Under the pieces are notes generated by a model. It saw only the letters and a program-made list of their open reading frames with translations. It searched no databases and was not told the DNA's origin. This document shows, in pieces, positions 52,212 through 61,099 of a DNA stretch of 64,000 bases (positions within the stretch are counted from its first letter, which is position 1; each line of letters opens with the position of its first letter). Made by a program: the position numbers and the translations under genes. The stretch is taken from positions 1-64,000 of the forward strand of contig JBCCBP010000013.1 in the NCBI GenBank assembly GCA_039033995.1, given 5' to 3'. This DNA is from CALBPI01 sp039033995 (lineage in GTDB: Bacteria > Pseudomonadota > Gammaproteobacteria > Steroidobacterales > Woeseiaceae).

Positions 52212-54689
52212 TTACTGCACCAGCATTGCGGCGCTGCCCAGTGTTGCGGAGCAGACGGCAATGCCGATGGTTTGAGTACGATCGGCGCTACAGTTATTAC
52301 CACAAGCACTGAGGCGGTCGATCAGGTTGTTGAGTTCGGTTTCGATCGCAGCACGGTTCGGCTGACTCGTCAGGTTGACACCGACAATGGCGTCGACCAG
52401 TGGATCGATCAGGCCATCACGACCGGCCTGGCTACCGAATGCCGCCGCCGGTGATGCACTGAAATCGAAACCCGGGAAGTAGGCGCTGCGCAGCGCGTTG
52501 TCCGACAACAGCGCATTACAGTATTCCACCGACAGCTGTGCGACGCCGACCTGATGTGATGCCAGGAAACCACCGAACGTTGATTCGCTCGGCATTTGCT
52601 GACGCACCAACTCATAGGTGGTACGCACGTCGTCGTTAGAGCGCGGTACAGTCGTGACCGTGGACATCGTTGCGTCGATTTCCTCAAACGTACGAATACC
52701 GATATCGGCAACCGGATCCAGATCCGCTGCGGGTGGCGGTGCCAGCGGTACCGCGTCGGTACGCACGTTGACGTTGTCACCCAACACGTCGAAGGTCAGG
52801 AAGAACTCATCGCTATCCGCGCCTTGCTCTTGAGCAAACACAGTGCCAAAGCTTGACAGCGGTTGGCCGAGCTCTTCAAACAACCCACTATCGAGCATGG
52901 TGTCTACCGTTCGATAAGCCTGACCAACAGGCGCTTCAGCGCCGTTGATGCCGACACGTATACCCTGCAGCGGAATGCCGGAGAACGTCGCGCTGCTATC
53001 GAGCGAGATGAAGTGCGGTGCGTTGAACAAGTAACCGTAGTTATCGAACTGCGAGACTTCCAAGAGGATATAGGCCTCTGGTACGTCGATCAGATGCGAG
53101 ACACTGAACAGCAGGTAGAACTTCTCACCGACACCGGCATCGAAATTCTGGAACACCTGTTCCGGTGTCAGTATGCGATTGTGGACGGACACGAAGCGGA
53201 AGGTGCCGGCGAACAGGCCGTCACTGCTGACCTCGTTGCCCAGTACGAATGCAAACGTGTCGTCCCAGTCCGCGATGCTGCCGCCGCCTTGCTCGTCGAC
53301 AATATCGATCAGCTCACCATTGACGTAAATGCTGCGACCGTTGACCGGGTCAAACGTCGCTACAACGTGTTGCAACGTCGCTTGCAGGACTTCATCGTTG
53401 CTCGGCGTGTTGATTGCCGGCATACCGTTGCCGTCGGTAACATCGCTGCGGTTCGCCAGCGTGTAGTCGTATAGCGTCTGCCCGAGCGTAAAGTTTCGCG
53501 CGTCCGGACCGGCAGAGTAGCTCACGATGCGTGACTCTTCCTGCGACACATTGGCAGGGACAACCCATGCCTCGATGCTGTACTCGCCAGTCGACTTGAT
53601 CATGTCGTGCAGCTTCTTGCTGTCCGCGGTACGACCCTGAGCTTTACCGTCGCGAATGGTGATACCCCATCCGCCAACCCAGCCGACATCGCCAGACAAG
53701 GTCAAATCGAGACTCGGCGAGACACCACTGGTGTCATAGGCGATGTTACCTTCGCCAGTCTTGAACTCGTAGGTGGCGATGGCGTTGGCTTCGTAGCGAC
53801 TGCCGCCACTCGCGACGACACCATCAAGAATGGTCAGTGCTTTCGAAACCGTCAGAGAAGGATCCACCTCAGTCGGAGTAATGCCATTGGCCATCGTTTG
53901 AATGGCATCCTGCATTTCGTTGGCGTTGGCCAGGCAGTCATCCCAGCAGTTGTGGAATTCTTCACGCAGACGCACCACCAGGCGGGACGTCGCCGGATCG
54001 TCGAGTTTGATTTTCGGCTTCGCGGCATCGTAGGCCGTTTCAAGATCAGCTTCCGCAAAATACGGACCTTGTGCGTTCGGTGAGTTGGACGTATGACAGT
54101 CTGAGCAGTACTGCGTCAGGATCGGATGTACGGTGCCACCGAACAAGCTGGCATCAGCGGGGAAGTTCTTGCTGGCGCCGGGGTCACGAATGACCGGTGC
54201 TTCAAGATCGATAGTGCGACCACCACCAGCTACCAGATCACCGGCCCAACCGGTAATCCACGTCGTCATCAGGTCTTCACAGACCGAGTCGGAATCGACC
54301 CAGCAGTTGTGACCACCACCGACTTTGGTCGACAGACGAGAGTCAGCCGGGGAGGTCAGATCGACCGCGCCATTGGCGGCTTCATAGGCCAAGTTGATAT
54401 CGTCAGTGCGTGCGAATGTTGGCACCTGGCCATCGGTACCGTGGCAGTCGCCACAACCCGCTTCGGCCTGAATGTTATCCCACACGTTCAATTTGAACGA
54501 TTGCACGTCCGCAGTCGCCGGCGCCGGTCCACTATAAGTGGATGTCGGTGGCAGACTGGTGACAGGGTTTACCTGCGTCTCAGCACCGCCAGAACAAGCG
54601 CTGACCAGAACCACGGTGGCCAGGGCGGCGCTAATGCGCGCAGTGTGACGGGTCACAAACTGCATGAATTGTGTTTTCATTGTCGTCAT
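52212..54689 (-). CDS. lipoprotein with two cytochrome-like modules and a LamG domain
   Basis: An 825-residue protein. The lipobox LVSAC puts the acylated Cys at residue 32. Two similar modules follow, each with one CxxCH (C79-H83, CGDCH; C195-H199, CSDCH) and a later HNCW segment with another cysteine (HNCWVDSDSVC; HNCWDDC), at about 65-150 and 180-280. A concanavalin/LamG fold covers about 290-500 (IEAWVVPANVSQEESRIVSY, QHVVATFDPVNGRSIYVNG). The C-terminal 300 residues are unassigned. It is probably a cell-surface or periplasmic haem lipoprotein. It follows the one-haem protein gene by 10 bases. Confidence 0.82.
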   Translation of the reverse strand: MTTMKTQFMQFVTRHTARISAALATVVLVSACSGGAETQVNPVTSLPPTSTYSGPAPATADVQSFKLNVWDNIQAEAGCGDCHGTDGQVPTFARTDDINLAYEAANGAVDLTSPADSRLSTKVGGGHNCWVDSDSVCEDLMTTWITGWAGDLVAGGGRTIDLEAPVIRDPGASKNFPADASLFGGTVHPILTQYCSDCHTSNSPNAQGPYFAEADLETAYDAAKPKIKLDDPATSRLVVRLREEFHNCWDDCLANANEMQDAIQTMANGITPTEVDPSLTVSKALTILDGVVASGGSRYEANAIATYEFKTGEGNIAYDTSGVSPSLDLTLSGDVGWVGGWGITIRDGKAQGRTADSKKLHDMIKSTGEYSIEAWVVPANVSQEESRIVSYSAGPDARNFTLGQTLYDYTLANRSDVTDGNGMPAINTPSNDEVLQATLQHVVATFDPVNGRSIYVNGELIDIVDEQGGGSIADWDDTFAFVLGNEVSSDGLFAGTFRFVSVHNRILTPEQVFQNFDAGVGEKFYLLFSVSHLIDVPEAYILLEVSQFDNYGYLFNAPHFISLDSSATFSGIPLQGIRVGINGAEAPVGQAYRTVDTMLDSGLFEELGQPLSSFGTVFAQEQGADSDEFFLTFDVLGDNVNVRTDAVPLAPPPAADLDPVADIGIRTFEEIDATMSTVTTVPRSNDDVRTTYELVRQQMPSESTFGGFLASHQVGVAQLSVEYCNALLSDNALRSAYFPGFDFSASPAAAFGSQAGRDGLIDPLVDAIVGVNLTSQPNRAAIETELNNLIDRLSACGNNCSADRTQTIGIAVCSATLGSAAMLVQ

Positions 54690-54699
54690 TGCTCTACCC

Positions 54700-55869
54700 T
54701 CACTCGCCCATGCAATACGTCGCGGCTTCCGCGAACGTTTGCTTCAGTCGATAACCATTGGTGGTCAAAGAGCCAACCATCAGATCGATCTGACCACGAT
54801 CGTTGGCATCGACCGGTTCACGCAAACAGACGTTGCGGAACACCTTGCGAACCTGGCACTGCGCGAAACCAGCGCTGTTGGCCAGTTCCTGACCCATCGA
54901 CTTAGCGCCGGTGCCCGTGCCTGGCAGAGATTCGTCCCAGCCGACGAGCGCGTGACGCCCATTGCGCCAGTAGTTATTCCACTCGTCGTTTGGTGTCACG
55001 AAACCGAAGGGAAACGTGCTCTCGTTGTTAAAGTACTTGGGCTGCACCTGGCCTTCGGTGTACTCGATCGAGCCGGTTTCTTCGTTGTAGTTGTAGTAGG
55101 CGAAGGCCTGCGCTAACGGGTCCATGCCGCTGTGGCAGCCTATGCAGTTATTCAGGAAAAGTCGGCTATCACCGCCGGGGCTACGCGAGACATCCTGACG
55201 AATGCGATCGGGCGGACGAGTAATGTCCTTAACCTGCTCTAGATCTCGGCAGAGGTGATTCATCAATGTGAAGCGAAGCATCGCGCGGTTAGTGCCCGCC
55301 ACGAAAAACGCCTCGGCGGCAGCGCGCGTTGTCATAACGCCGGCTGTCGCATTCGGTGGCAGCGGCGTCAGCGAAGACTGGGTCGTGCGCACCAGGTTAA
55401 CTCTCAGGTCGATGTCACGCCGTTCTAGGTCCTCGTAGTGATCGTTGTTGGCCGACGAATAGTTCGGCGCGCCAACAGACGCGTCCGCCACATACAAGAT
55501 ATCGCCGGACAACACTTCATTGAACGGGACATCGTCGCGAACCATGCCGATCACAGTGGCCGTGTAATCGTTCAGCGGAGCGAAAATGTCGGCATCCCGG
55601 TTTGTCCACGGTGTCACGAAATTTTTCAGTGTGACGTTGTAGAAAGCCGAATTCTCCATGGCGATGTTGGCCGCAGCCTGCGGGTTGCCATTGGAAATCT
55701 GGGTGGCCATTGCATCCAGCACCGTTTCGGTGGGTGGTACGCCTGCCAAACGATCGTGCATGCGCTTGGCCTGTTCGCGAGGCCCTGCATACGCGCTCGT
55801 CAGTGTGAGCATGAGCATCATGCACGCACCGGCAAGTCGTATCGGTAGTGACTTAAGTTGTCTTTTCAT
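54700..55869 (-). CDS. exported mono-haem-motif protein (PSD-type cytochrome-like)
   Basis: A 389-residue protein with a signal peptide (about 1-28) and one CxxCH at C242-H246, in NNCIGCHSGMDPLAQAFAYYN, a context that resembles the C-terminal DUF1585/1588/1592 modules of large planctomycete-type cytochromes. The N-terminal half is helical and has no recognisable family. It is the first gene of the operon with the LamG cytochrome and Tat-exported proteins. It is probably a periplasmic c-type cytochrome; no redox role is proven. Confidence 0.8.
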   Translation of the reverse strand: MKRQLKSLPIRLAGACMMLMLTLTSAYAGPREQAKRMHDRLAGVPPTETVLDAMATQISNGNPQAAANIAMENSAFYNVTLKNFVTPWTNRDADIFAPLNDYTATVIGMVRDDVPFNEVLSGDILYVADASVGAPNYSSANNDHYEDLERRDIDLRVNLVRTTQSSLTPLPPNATAGVMTTRAAAEAFFVAGTNRAMLRFTLMNHLCRDLEQVKDITRPPDRIRQDVSRSPGGDSRLFLNNCIGCHSGMDPLAQAFAYYNYNEETGSIEYTEGQVQPKYFNNESTFPFGFVTPNDEWNNYWRNGRHALVGWDESLPGTGTGAKSMGQELANSAGFAQCQVRKVFRNVCLREPVDANDRGQIDLMVGSLTTNGYRLKQTFAEAATYCMGE

Positions 55870-56758
55870 GTCGACCCTGCTTTTAAAAGTTGAATTCGGC
55901 TAATCCCTGTAGGACTGATCCGTGGTGTGCTGCCTAGCTCAGCACCGCATTACGTTGAGTGTGCATCGACTTCTCAGTTAGAGCAGTGATGACGCTCACA
56001 ATCCTTATGTTTCGTCCGACTTGCCGCTTAGTTGTACTGGGCGCATCGGTTGTCACGGAGATTGTTGCAATCGCTATGCCAGCTCGGTCGCTATGGGTAC
56101 GAACTGCCTGAAAACGTCGTATTTACAGACAGTTAGCTGGTTTTCCGACGAGTGGGCCGCTCACACCATATGTAAAACCCTTGTCGGAGAGTTCGTACAG
56201 TGTGTGGTTGTATGCGACTTAAGTCATTGAAAGTATTGAATAAAAAAATTGTCGCGTAAGTGAGACAGGTGTGCCGCGCATGGGCAGTCACCGTCTGCTG
56301 CTGGGTTTTTGGCTTGCGTCACGTTTTGGCAACCGGCGATTCTGCCGCTGAATCTCACGTCCTGGATTCGGGCGCCTGTCGCGTGGGATTCAGAAAACGG
56401 CGGTTTATTAGGAACTTACCGATCATCCATTGATCGTGGTGCTGGCGCTCGACGATCACTTTCGTCAGGTTGCTGCGCACCCATGTCACCGTTTTGAGAC
56501 ATTACGAGCGTTTGATAGCGCTCCTATACTCCGGGCGTGTGATCGACGGAATCAGTTTCGGTCCGGCGCCTCAGGCCACAGTTTTGCAAGACAGTGCCGC
56601 GGTCTCGAATGGAACTGTGAAGTTGTTAACAGAATACAACCCGGTGGGTCGTCACCATGTGTGCATTACGTTTAATCGACGTTCCGATACACAGTTCAAG
56701 CGCTGGTTAATTGAGCGCTTGCCGGCCACGACCCCGGTATCAAATATCGAGGTGTGTG
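55870..56758. other. long divergent intergenic region
   Basis: About 890 bases separate the divergent minus-strand haem operon and plus-strand HzsA-like gene. Parts near 56210-56260 are AT-rich, which fits a promoter zone, but no boxes with good spacing were found. One weak frame at 56470-56781 is listed separately. Nothing else, no RNA gene or repeat, was recognised. Confidence 0.5.
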
Positions 56759-56781
56759 ATGGATTCAATGCTAACAGGTAA
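56470..56781 (+). CDS. possible small protein, weakly supported
   Basis: A 103-codon frame from a TTG, ending inside the first codons of the HzsA-like gene (23-base overlap). The composition is protein-like (RHYERLIALLYSGRVIDG, FKRWLIERLPATTPVS), but there is no good ribosome-binding site, no family match, and the codons are poorer in GC3 than the neighbours. It could be a remnant gene or chance. It is reported because the gap is otherwise unexplained. Confidence 0.25.
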   Translation: MLRTHVTVLRHYERLIALLYSGRVIDGISFGPAPQATVLQDSAAVSNGTVKLLTEYNPVGRHHVCITFNRRSDTQFKRWLIERLPATTPVSNIEVCDGFNANR

Positions 56782-59407
56782 CTTCAACAATCGAACACAT
56801 CCCTGGGCCGCCCTGCTTGCGGCGCTCGTGCTCGTGGCTGGCTGCAGCAACGGTGGGGAAGGCGATGAGGTTGGCTTTGGTTCAGGCCAGGATCCTGATC
56901 CTATAGCACTCGAGTTTCCCATCGTTTACGTGCAACGACCACTGGCCATTGATGATGATGGCGAGCCTCTAACGGAAGACGTGCGTGATCTGCTGACCTT
57001 TAATATAGGCGCGGACCTGTTTCTGCGCGACCGTGCGTCACCGTCGACACCCGACGTGGACATCACGGGTGAGCTCACGCAGGGACTCGCCGATATCCGC
57101 GATGTGACCGTGTCGTTTGACGCGACCAAAGTCGCTTTTGCGATGCGTTACCCGTTCGACGAAAACCTGGATGAGGAAGAGCAAGTCACCTGGAACATCT
57201 GGGAGTACGACATCCCGACCGGTGAGTTGCGTCGCGTCATTGCGTCCGATATCACTGCCGAAGCCGGACATGATCTGGCGCCACAATACCTCCCTGACGG
57301 TCGTCTGCTGTTCAGTTCTACGCGCCAGCGCCAGTCCGTCGCGATTTTGCTCGACGAAGGCAAGCCGCAGTTTCCGGCGCTCGATGGCGAGCGCGAACGC
57401 GAAGCCTTTCTGTTGCACACGATGCAACCTGATGGCTCACAGATCGAACAGATTGGATTTAACCAGGGACACGAGCTGAATCCGGTGGTGCTGGACGATG
57501 GTACGGTGGTCTTTAGCCGCTACGACGTCGTCGGCAATACCAACGAGATCAATTTGTACAGAATGAACCCGGACGGTACCGGGCTCGAGCTGTTGTACGG
57601 TGCGAACAGCCACGACGTCGACAACGATGGACAGCAGGAGCAGTTCCTGCAGCCACAGATCTTGCCAGACGGCACATTGGTCGCGTTGTTGAAGCCCTTT
57701 GAAGGTGAAACCACCGGCGGTGCGCTGGTTGATATCGACGTTGCGACGTATGTGGAAAATACCCAGCCCATCGCGATCAATGTGGGGATGGCGGGTCCGG
57801 CGCAAACGCCTGCGACGATCAACGATGTCGTTGTCGATGCTGCAGCCGTGTCGCCCGGCGGACGCTATCGCTCTGTGTACCCACTGCGCGATGGCACCAA
57901 CAGATTGTTGATTAGTTGGAGCCAGTGCCGCTTGGAGGATATGGACGGCAGAATTCTGGCCTGTACCGATGAGAACCTCGCGAATCCCGCGCTCGTGAAT
58001 GCACCTGCCTTGTACGGCATTTGGATTTACGACCGCGCGGACGAGACGCAGCTTCCTGTGGTGCCTCCGCAGGAAGGCCTGATCTTTTCGGATATCGTTG
58101 CTGCTGAACCGCGCCAGATTCCGCAGGTTCTGCTCGGCGGCGAGAACGACTTTCCGCTGGACATGGACATCGACGAAGAGGGTGTCGGCGTATTGAATAT
58201 TCGTAGCGTCTATGACGTTATGGGCGCCGATACCGCGCCGGGCGGCATTGACGCACTCGCTGATCCGGCGCAGTTCAGCGCCGCCGAGCGACCCGCACGG
58301 TTCCTGCGTATCGAAAAGGCTGTATCAATTCCGGATGAGGAATTGCTCGATCTTCCGAACACGGCGTTCGGCGCGGGCAATGGACAGGGTATGCGCGAGA
58401 TCCTCGGCTACACGATGATCGAACCGGATGGCTCCGTTATGGTCAAGGTACCGGCCGACGTGGCGCTTGGTTTGAGCGTTCTGGATGGCAACGGTCGACG
58501 TATCGGGCCGCGCCACCAGAACTGGATGCAGGTGCGTCCGGGCGAGGAATTGCGTTGCACCGGTTGTCATGATGGCGGTAGTGGTTTGTCGCATGGGCGC
58601 CGCGGTTCATTCGATAGCATTCATGATGGTGCAGTAACGACAGGTCAACCCTATCCGAACACAGATCCCGCGTTGTTTGCGGATATCGGTGAAACTATGG
58701 CCGAGGTGCGGGCTCGCGTGTCCTGCTCGGTCGATGATTGTTCGTCGCTGACGCCGTCGGTCGATATCGGTTTTACCGATGTCTGGACCAACGAAGCGGC
58801 AGCAGGGCGAGCACCCGACGCGCCGGTATCGTTGGCTTATGCAGATTTGCTGACGGAAGCACCAACAACTCAGGCTTGCCAGTCAGAGTGGACGGCCAGC
58901 TGCCGGACGGTGGTCAATTACGAGCAGCATATCCACCCGCTCTGGGAGTTGCCGCGAGTGACGTTGGACGCGATGGGCAACGTCGTCAGCGACTTTACGT
59001 GTGTCAGTTGCCATTCGACTCGCGACGAAGCCGATCAACTGCGGGTACCGATTGCTCAACTGGATCTGACCGGCGGACCATCCGATCAGGAAGCCGATCA
59101 TTTCACGTCCTACCGCGAGCTGCTGTTTGGTGACAACGAGCAGGAGCTTAATATGGGTGCACTGCAGGATCGTCTCGTTCAGAACGGGACGGATCCGGTC
59201 ACCGGTGATCCGATTCTTCAGACAGTCGGTGTTGCGCCGAGCATGAGCTCGAACGGTGGTAACGCGTCCAACACGTTCTTTAGCCGGTTTGCACCAGGTG
59301 GCACACACGCTGATTACCTGTCACCTGTCGAACTGAAACTCATCTCTGAATGGCTCGATTTGGGCGGACAGTATTACAACGATCCGTTCGCCGTGCCTGT
59401 GGACTAA
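56759..59407 (+). CDS. HzsA-like di-haem-motif surface lipoprotein
   Basis: An 882-residue lipoprotein (lipobox LVAGCSNGG) whose start was set at the ATG after GAGGTG. Residues about 50-450 look like a TolB/WD-type propeller (DVTVSFDATKVAFAMRYPF, HDLAPQYLPDGRLLFSSTRQ, EINLYRMNPDGTGLELLYG). Two haem-binding motifs are at C600-H604 (CTGCH) and C748-H752 (CVSCH). This layout matches proteins annotated as related to hydrazine synthase subunit A, which occur widely outside anammox bacteria with unknown roles. It is followed at short spacing by envelope proteins, so a redox or surface role is likely. No evidence supports hydrazine chemistry. Confidence 0.82.
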   Translation: MDSMLTGNFNNRTHPWAALLAALVLVAGCSNGGEGDEVGFGSGQDPDPIALEFPIVYVQRPLAIDDDGEPLTEDVRDLLTFNIGADLFLRDRASPSTPDVDITGELTQGLADIRDVTVSFDATKVAFAMRYPFDENLDEEEQVTWNIWEYDIPTGELRRVIASDITAEAGHDLAPQYLPDGRLLFSSTRQRQSVAILLDEGKPQFPALDGEREREAFLLHTMQPDGSQIEQIGFNQGHELNPVVLDDGTVVFSRYDVVGNTNEINLYRMNPDGTGLELLYGANSHDVDNDGQQEQFLQPQILPDGTLVALLKPFEGETTGGALVDIDVATYVENTQPIAINVGMAGPAQTPATINDVVVDAAAVSPGGRYRSVYPLRDGTNRLLISWSQCRLEDMDGRILACTDENLANPALVNAPALYGIWIYDRADETQLPVVPPQEGLIFSDIVAAEPRQIPQVLLGGENDFPLDMDIDEEGVGVLNIRSVYDVMGADTAPGGIDALADPAQFSAAERPARFLRIEKAVSIPDEELLDLPNTAFGAGNGQGMREILGYTMIEPDGSVMVKVPADVALGLSVLDGNGRRIGPRHQNWMQVRPGEELRCTGCHDGGSGLSHGRRGSFDSIHDGAVTTGQPYPNTDPALFADIGETMAEVRARVSCSVDDCSSLTPSVDIGFTDVWTNEAAAGRAPDAPVSLAYADLLTEAPTTQACQSEWTASCRTVVNYEQHIHPLWELPRVTLDAMGNVVSDFTCVSCHSTRDEADQLRVPIAQLDLTGGPSDQEADHFTSYRELLFGDNEQELNMGALQDRLVQNGTDPVTGDPILQTVGVAPSMSSNGGNASNTFFSRFAPGGTHADYLSPVELKLISEWLDLGGQYYNDPFAVPVD

Positions 59408-59415
59408 TTGGACTG

Positions 59416-60162
59416 ATGAAACTGCGACTCATAGTACTCACCGTTGTTTCGTTGCTCGCCGCCGCCGTGTGCAGTGATGTAGCAGCCCGCGAATATCGCG
59501 AGGTTGAGGTCGCAGATCCTTTTCTGGAGATGCACACCGGTGCCGGGCAGGGCTATCCGATCACGAATGTGGTCGAGCGTGGCGAACGCGTGCAGATCAT
59601 TCGTCGGAAGACCGATTGGTTCAAGGTGCGTAATGATCGCGGCGATGAGGGCTGGGTCAATATCCGGCAATTGGAGCTGACGCTAGACGAAGCAGGTGAG
59701 CTCACTGAAATCGAGTCTGTCGGACGCGACGAGTTTCTGCAAAGGCGTTGGGAAGCCGGCATTTTGACAGGCGACTTTTCTGGCGCTGACACGGTGTCGC
59801 TGTATGGTGGCTATTCGATCACGCGAAATCTATCGGTTGAACTGTGGGCCTCACAGTTGATCGGCAATTTCAGCACCGGCTGGTTGGGTACTGCGAACAT
59901 CGTGCACGAAACCTGGCCTGAGTGGCGCGTGTCGCCTTACTTTACGATGGGCACCGGTGTTATTCGCACCGAGCCCAAGTCTACGTTGGTGAGCACGCCT
60001 GATCGCACTGACCAGGTCGCACTCGTCGGCGCAGGCGTACGCGCCTATGTTACCCGCCGTTTCGTGCTGCGAGGTGAATACAAGAGTTACGTGGTACTGA
60101 CGAGCCGCGACGAAAACGAGGAAGTAGAAGAATGGAAAATCGGTTTCGGGTTCTTTTTCTAA
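59416..60162 (+). CDS. SH3b-domain outer-envelope protein
   Basis: A 248-residue protein; the ATG at 59416, 8 bases after the HzsA-like gene, opens a good signal peptide (about 1-24). Residues about 30-90 are a bacterial SH3 domain (DPFLEMHTGAGQGYPITNVV, KVRNDRGDEGWVNIRQLEL), often used to bind peptidoglycan or proteins. Residues about 115-248 have alternating strands ending EEVEEWKIGFGFFF, typical of an outer-membrane barrel with a terminal aromatic residue. It probably anchors the envelope system to the wall. Confidence 0.84.
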   Translation: MKLRLIVLTVVSLLAAAVCSDVAAREYREVEVADPFLEMHTGAGQGYPITNVVERGERVQIIRRKTDWFKVRNDRGDEGWVNIRQLELTLDEAGELTEIESVGRDEFLQRRWEAGILTGDFSGADTVSLYGGYSITRNLSVELWASQLIGNFSTGWLGTANIVHETWPEWRVSPYFTMGTGVIRTEPKSTLVSTPDRTDQVALVGAGVRAYVTRRFVLRGEYKSYVVLTSRDENEEVEEWKIGFGFFF

Positions 60163-60809
60163 GTGCCGCACTGAGTATGGCGGTGTTGATGAGCGGTTGC
60201 TCGTCAATCCCGTTCTTTGGCAAAAAGGCAGACACCGAGGTGGCTGAAGCGCCAGAGCAGGTGATCGAGCCTGAGGTGGAGCGCCGTACGATCAAGAAGC
60301 CCAAGATCGATACAGAAGATTTCGAGATCGGCGCCTACGCCGGTGTCATGAGCGTCGAAGACTTCGGTGTCAACACCGTCGTTGGCGCGACGTTGGCCTA
60401 TCACTTTTCTGAGGCACTGTTTGTCGAAGCCACTTATGGTCAGACGGATACCGAGGAGACGAGTTTTGAGCTGCTGAGCGGCGCGGCAGAGTTGCTGACA
60501 GAAGACGAACGACAGTTCTCCTACTACAACGCGTCCGTTGGCTGGAATATTTTTCCGGGTGAAACATTTGTGACGCGTAACCGTACATTCAATCAGTCTT
60601 TCTACATTATTGGCGGTCTGGGCAGTACGGAATTCGGCGGCGATGATCTGTTTACGATCAACATCGGTGCTGGTTATCGGTTGTTGATCAATGACATTTT
60701 CGCGTTGCGGCTCGATTTCCGAGACCACGCTTTTGACAGCGATCTGCTGGGTGAGGCGAAGACAGCGCACAACCTGGTAGGCCGCCTTGGATTTACCTTT
60801 TTCTTCTGA
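60132..60809 (+). CDS. outer-membrane beta-barrel lipoprotein
   Basis: A 225-residue protein whose ATG, after GAGGAAG, overlaps the end of the previous gene by 31 bases. It has a lipoprotein-type signal (LMSGCSS), a short charged linker, then a barrel domain beginning IDTEDFEIGAYAGVMSVEDF and ending LVGRLGFTFFF. This resembles a barrel family (annotated as outer membrane beta-barrel domain) common in myxobacteria and found beside DUF4266 and DUF3570 genes. Terminal Phe and aromatic strands support outer-membrane insertion. The function is unknown. Confidence 0.82.
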   Translation: MENRFRVLFLSAALSMAVLMSGCSSIPFFGKKADTEVAEAPEQVIEPEVERRTIKKPKIDTEDFEIGAYAGVMSVEDFGVNTVVGATLAYHFSEALFVEATYGQTDTEETSFELLSGAAELLTEDERQFSYYNASVGWNIFPGETFVTRNRTFNQSFYIIGGLGSTEFGGDDLFTINIGAGYRLLINDIFALRLDFRDHAFDSDLLGEAKTAHNLVGRLGFTFFF

Positions 60810-60823
60810 GAGGGAGCAATGAC

Positions 60824-61069
60824 ATGACAGTTCGAGCACATCAAAGAATGGCGAAGGTCCTGCTGGCGCTGCTGGTGCTTGGCGGCACGGCAGGTTGCTC
60901 AAACATCGAGCCCTGGGTGAAACCCTACGAGCGTGATCGGCTCGCTGACCCGATCATGTTCCTCGACCACGATCCCGTTTCAACCTCGTATATGCACCAT
61001 GTGCTTGAATCACGTGAAGGTTCGCGCGGCGCCATGGGCGCAGTCGGCGGCGGATGCGGTTGCAACTAG
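60824..61069 (+). CDS. DUF4266 small lipoprotein
   Basis: An 81-residue lipoprotein with GAGGGAGC before the ATG and the acylated Cys at residue 25 (GTAGC). The rest matches DUF4266: EPWVKPYERDRLADPIMFLD and the C-terminal Gly-rich GGGCGCN with two closing cysteines. DUF4266 proteins are generally encoded next to DUF3570 proteins, as here; the function is unknown. The CGCN end may bind a metal or be attached to a partner, which is speculation. Confidence 0.9.
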   Translation: MTVRAHQRMAKVLLALLVLGGTAGCSNIEPWVKPYERDRLADPIMFLDHDPVSTSYMHHVLESREGSRGAMGAVGGGCGCN

Positions 61070-61099
61070 AAATCTTCGCACGGTAGGCAGGTTAGCGAC

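Noticed and set aside
56021..56230. Small plus-strand frame of 69 codons in the long gap
   Set aside because: It is cysteine-rich with random-looking composition, no ribosome-binding site and no signal or motif.
56759..59407. Hydrazine synthase and anammox metabolism
   Set aside because: Only one HzsA-like protein is present, without HzsB/C or other anammox genes; such relatives are common elsewhere.
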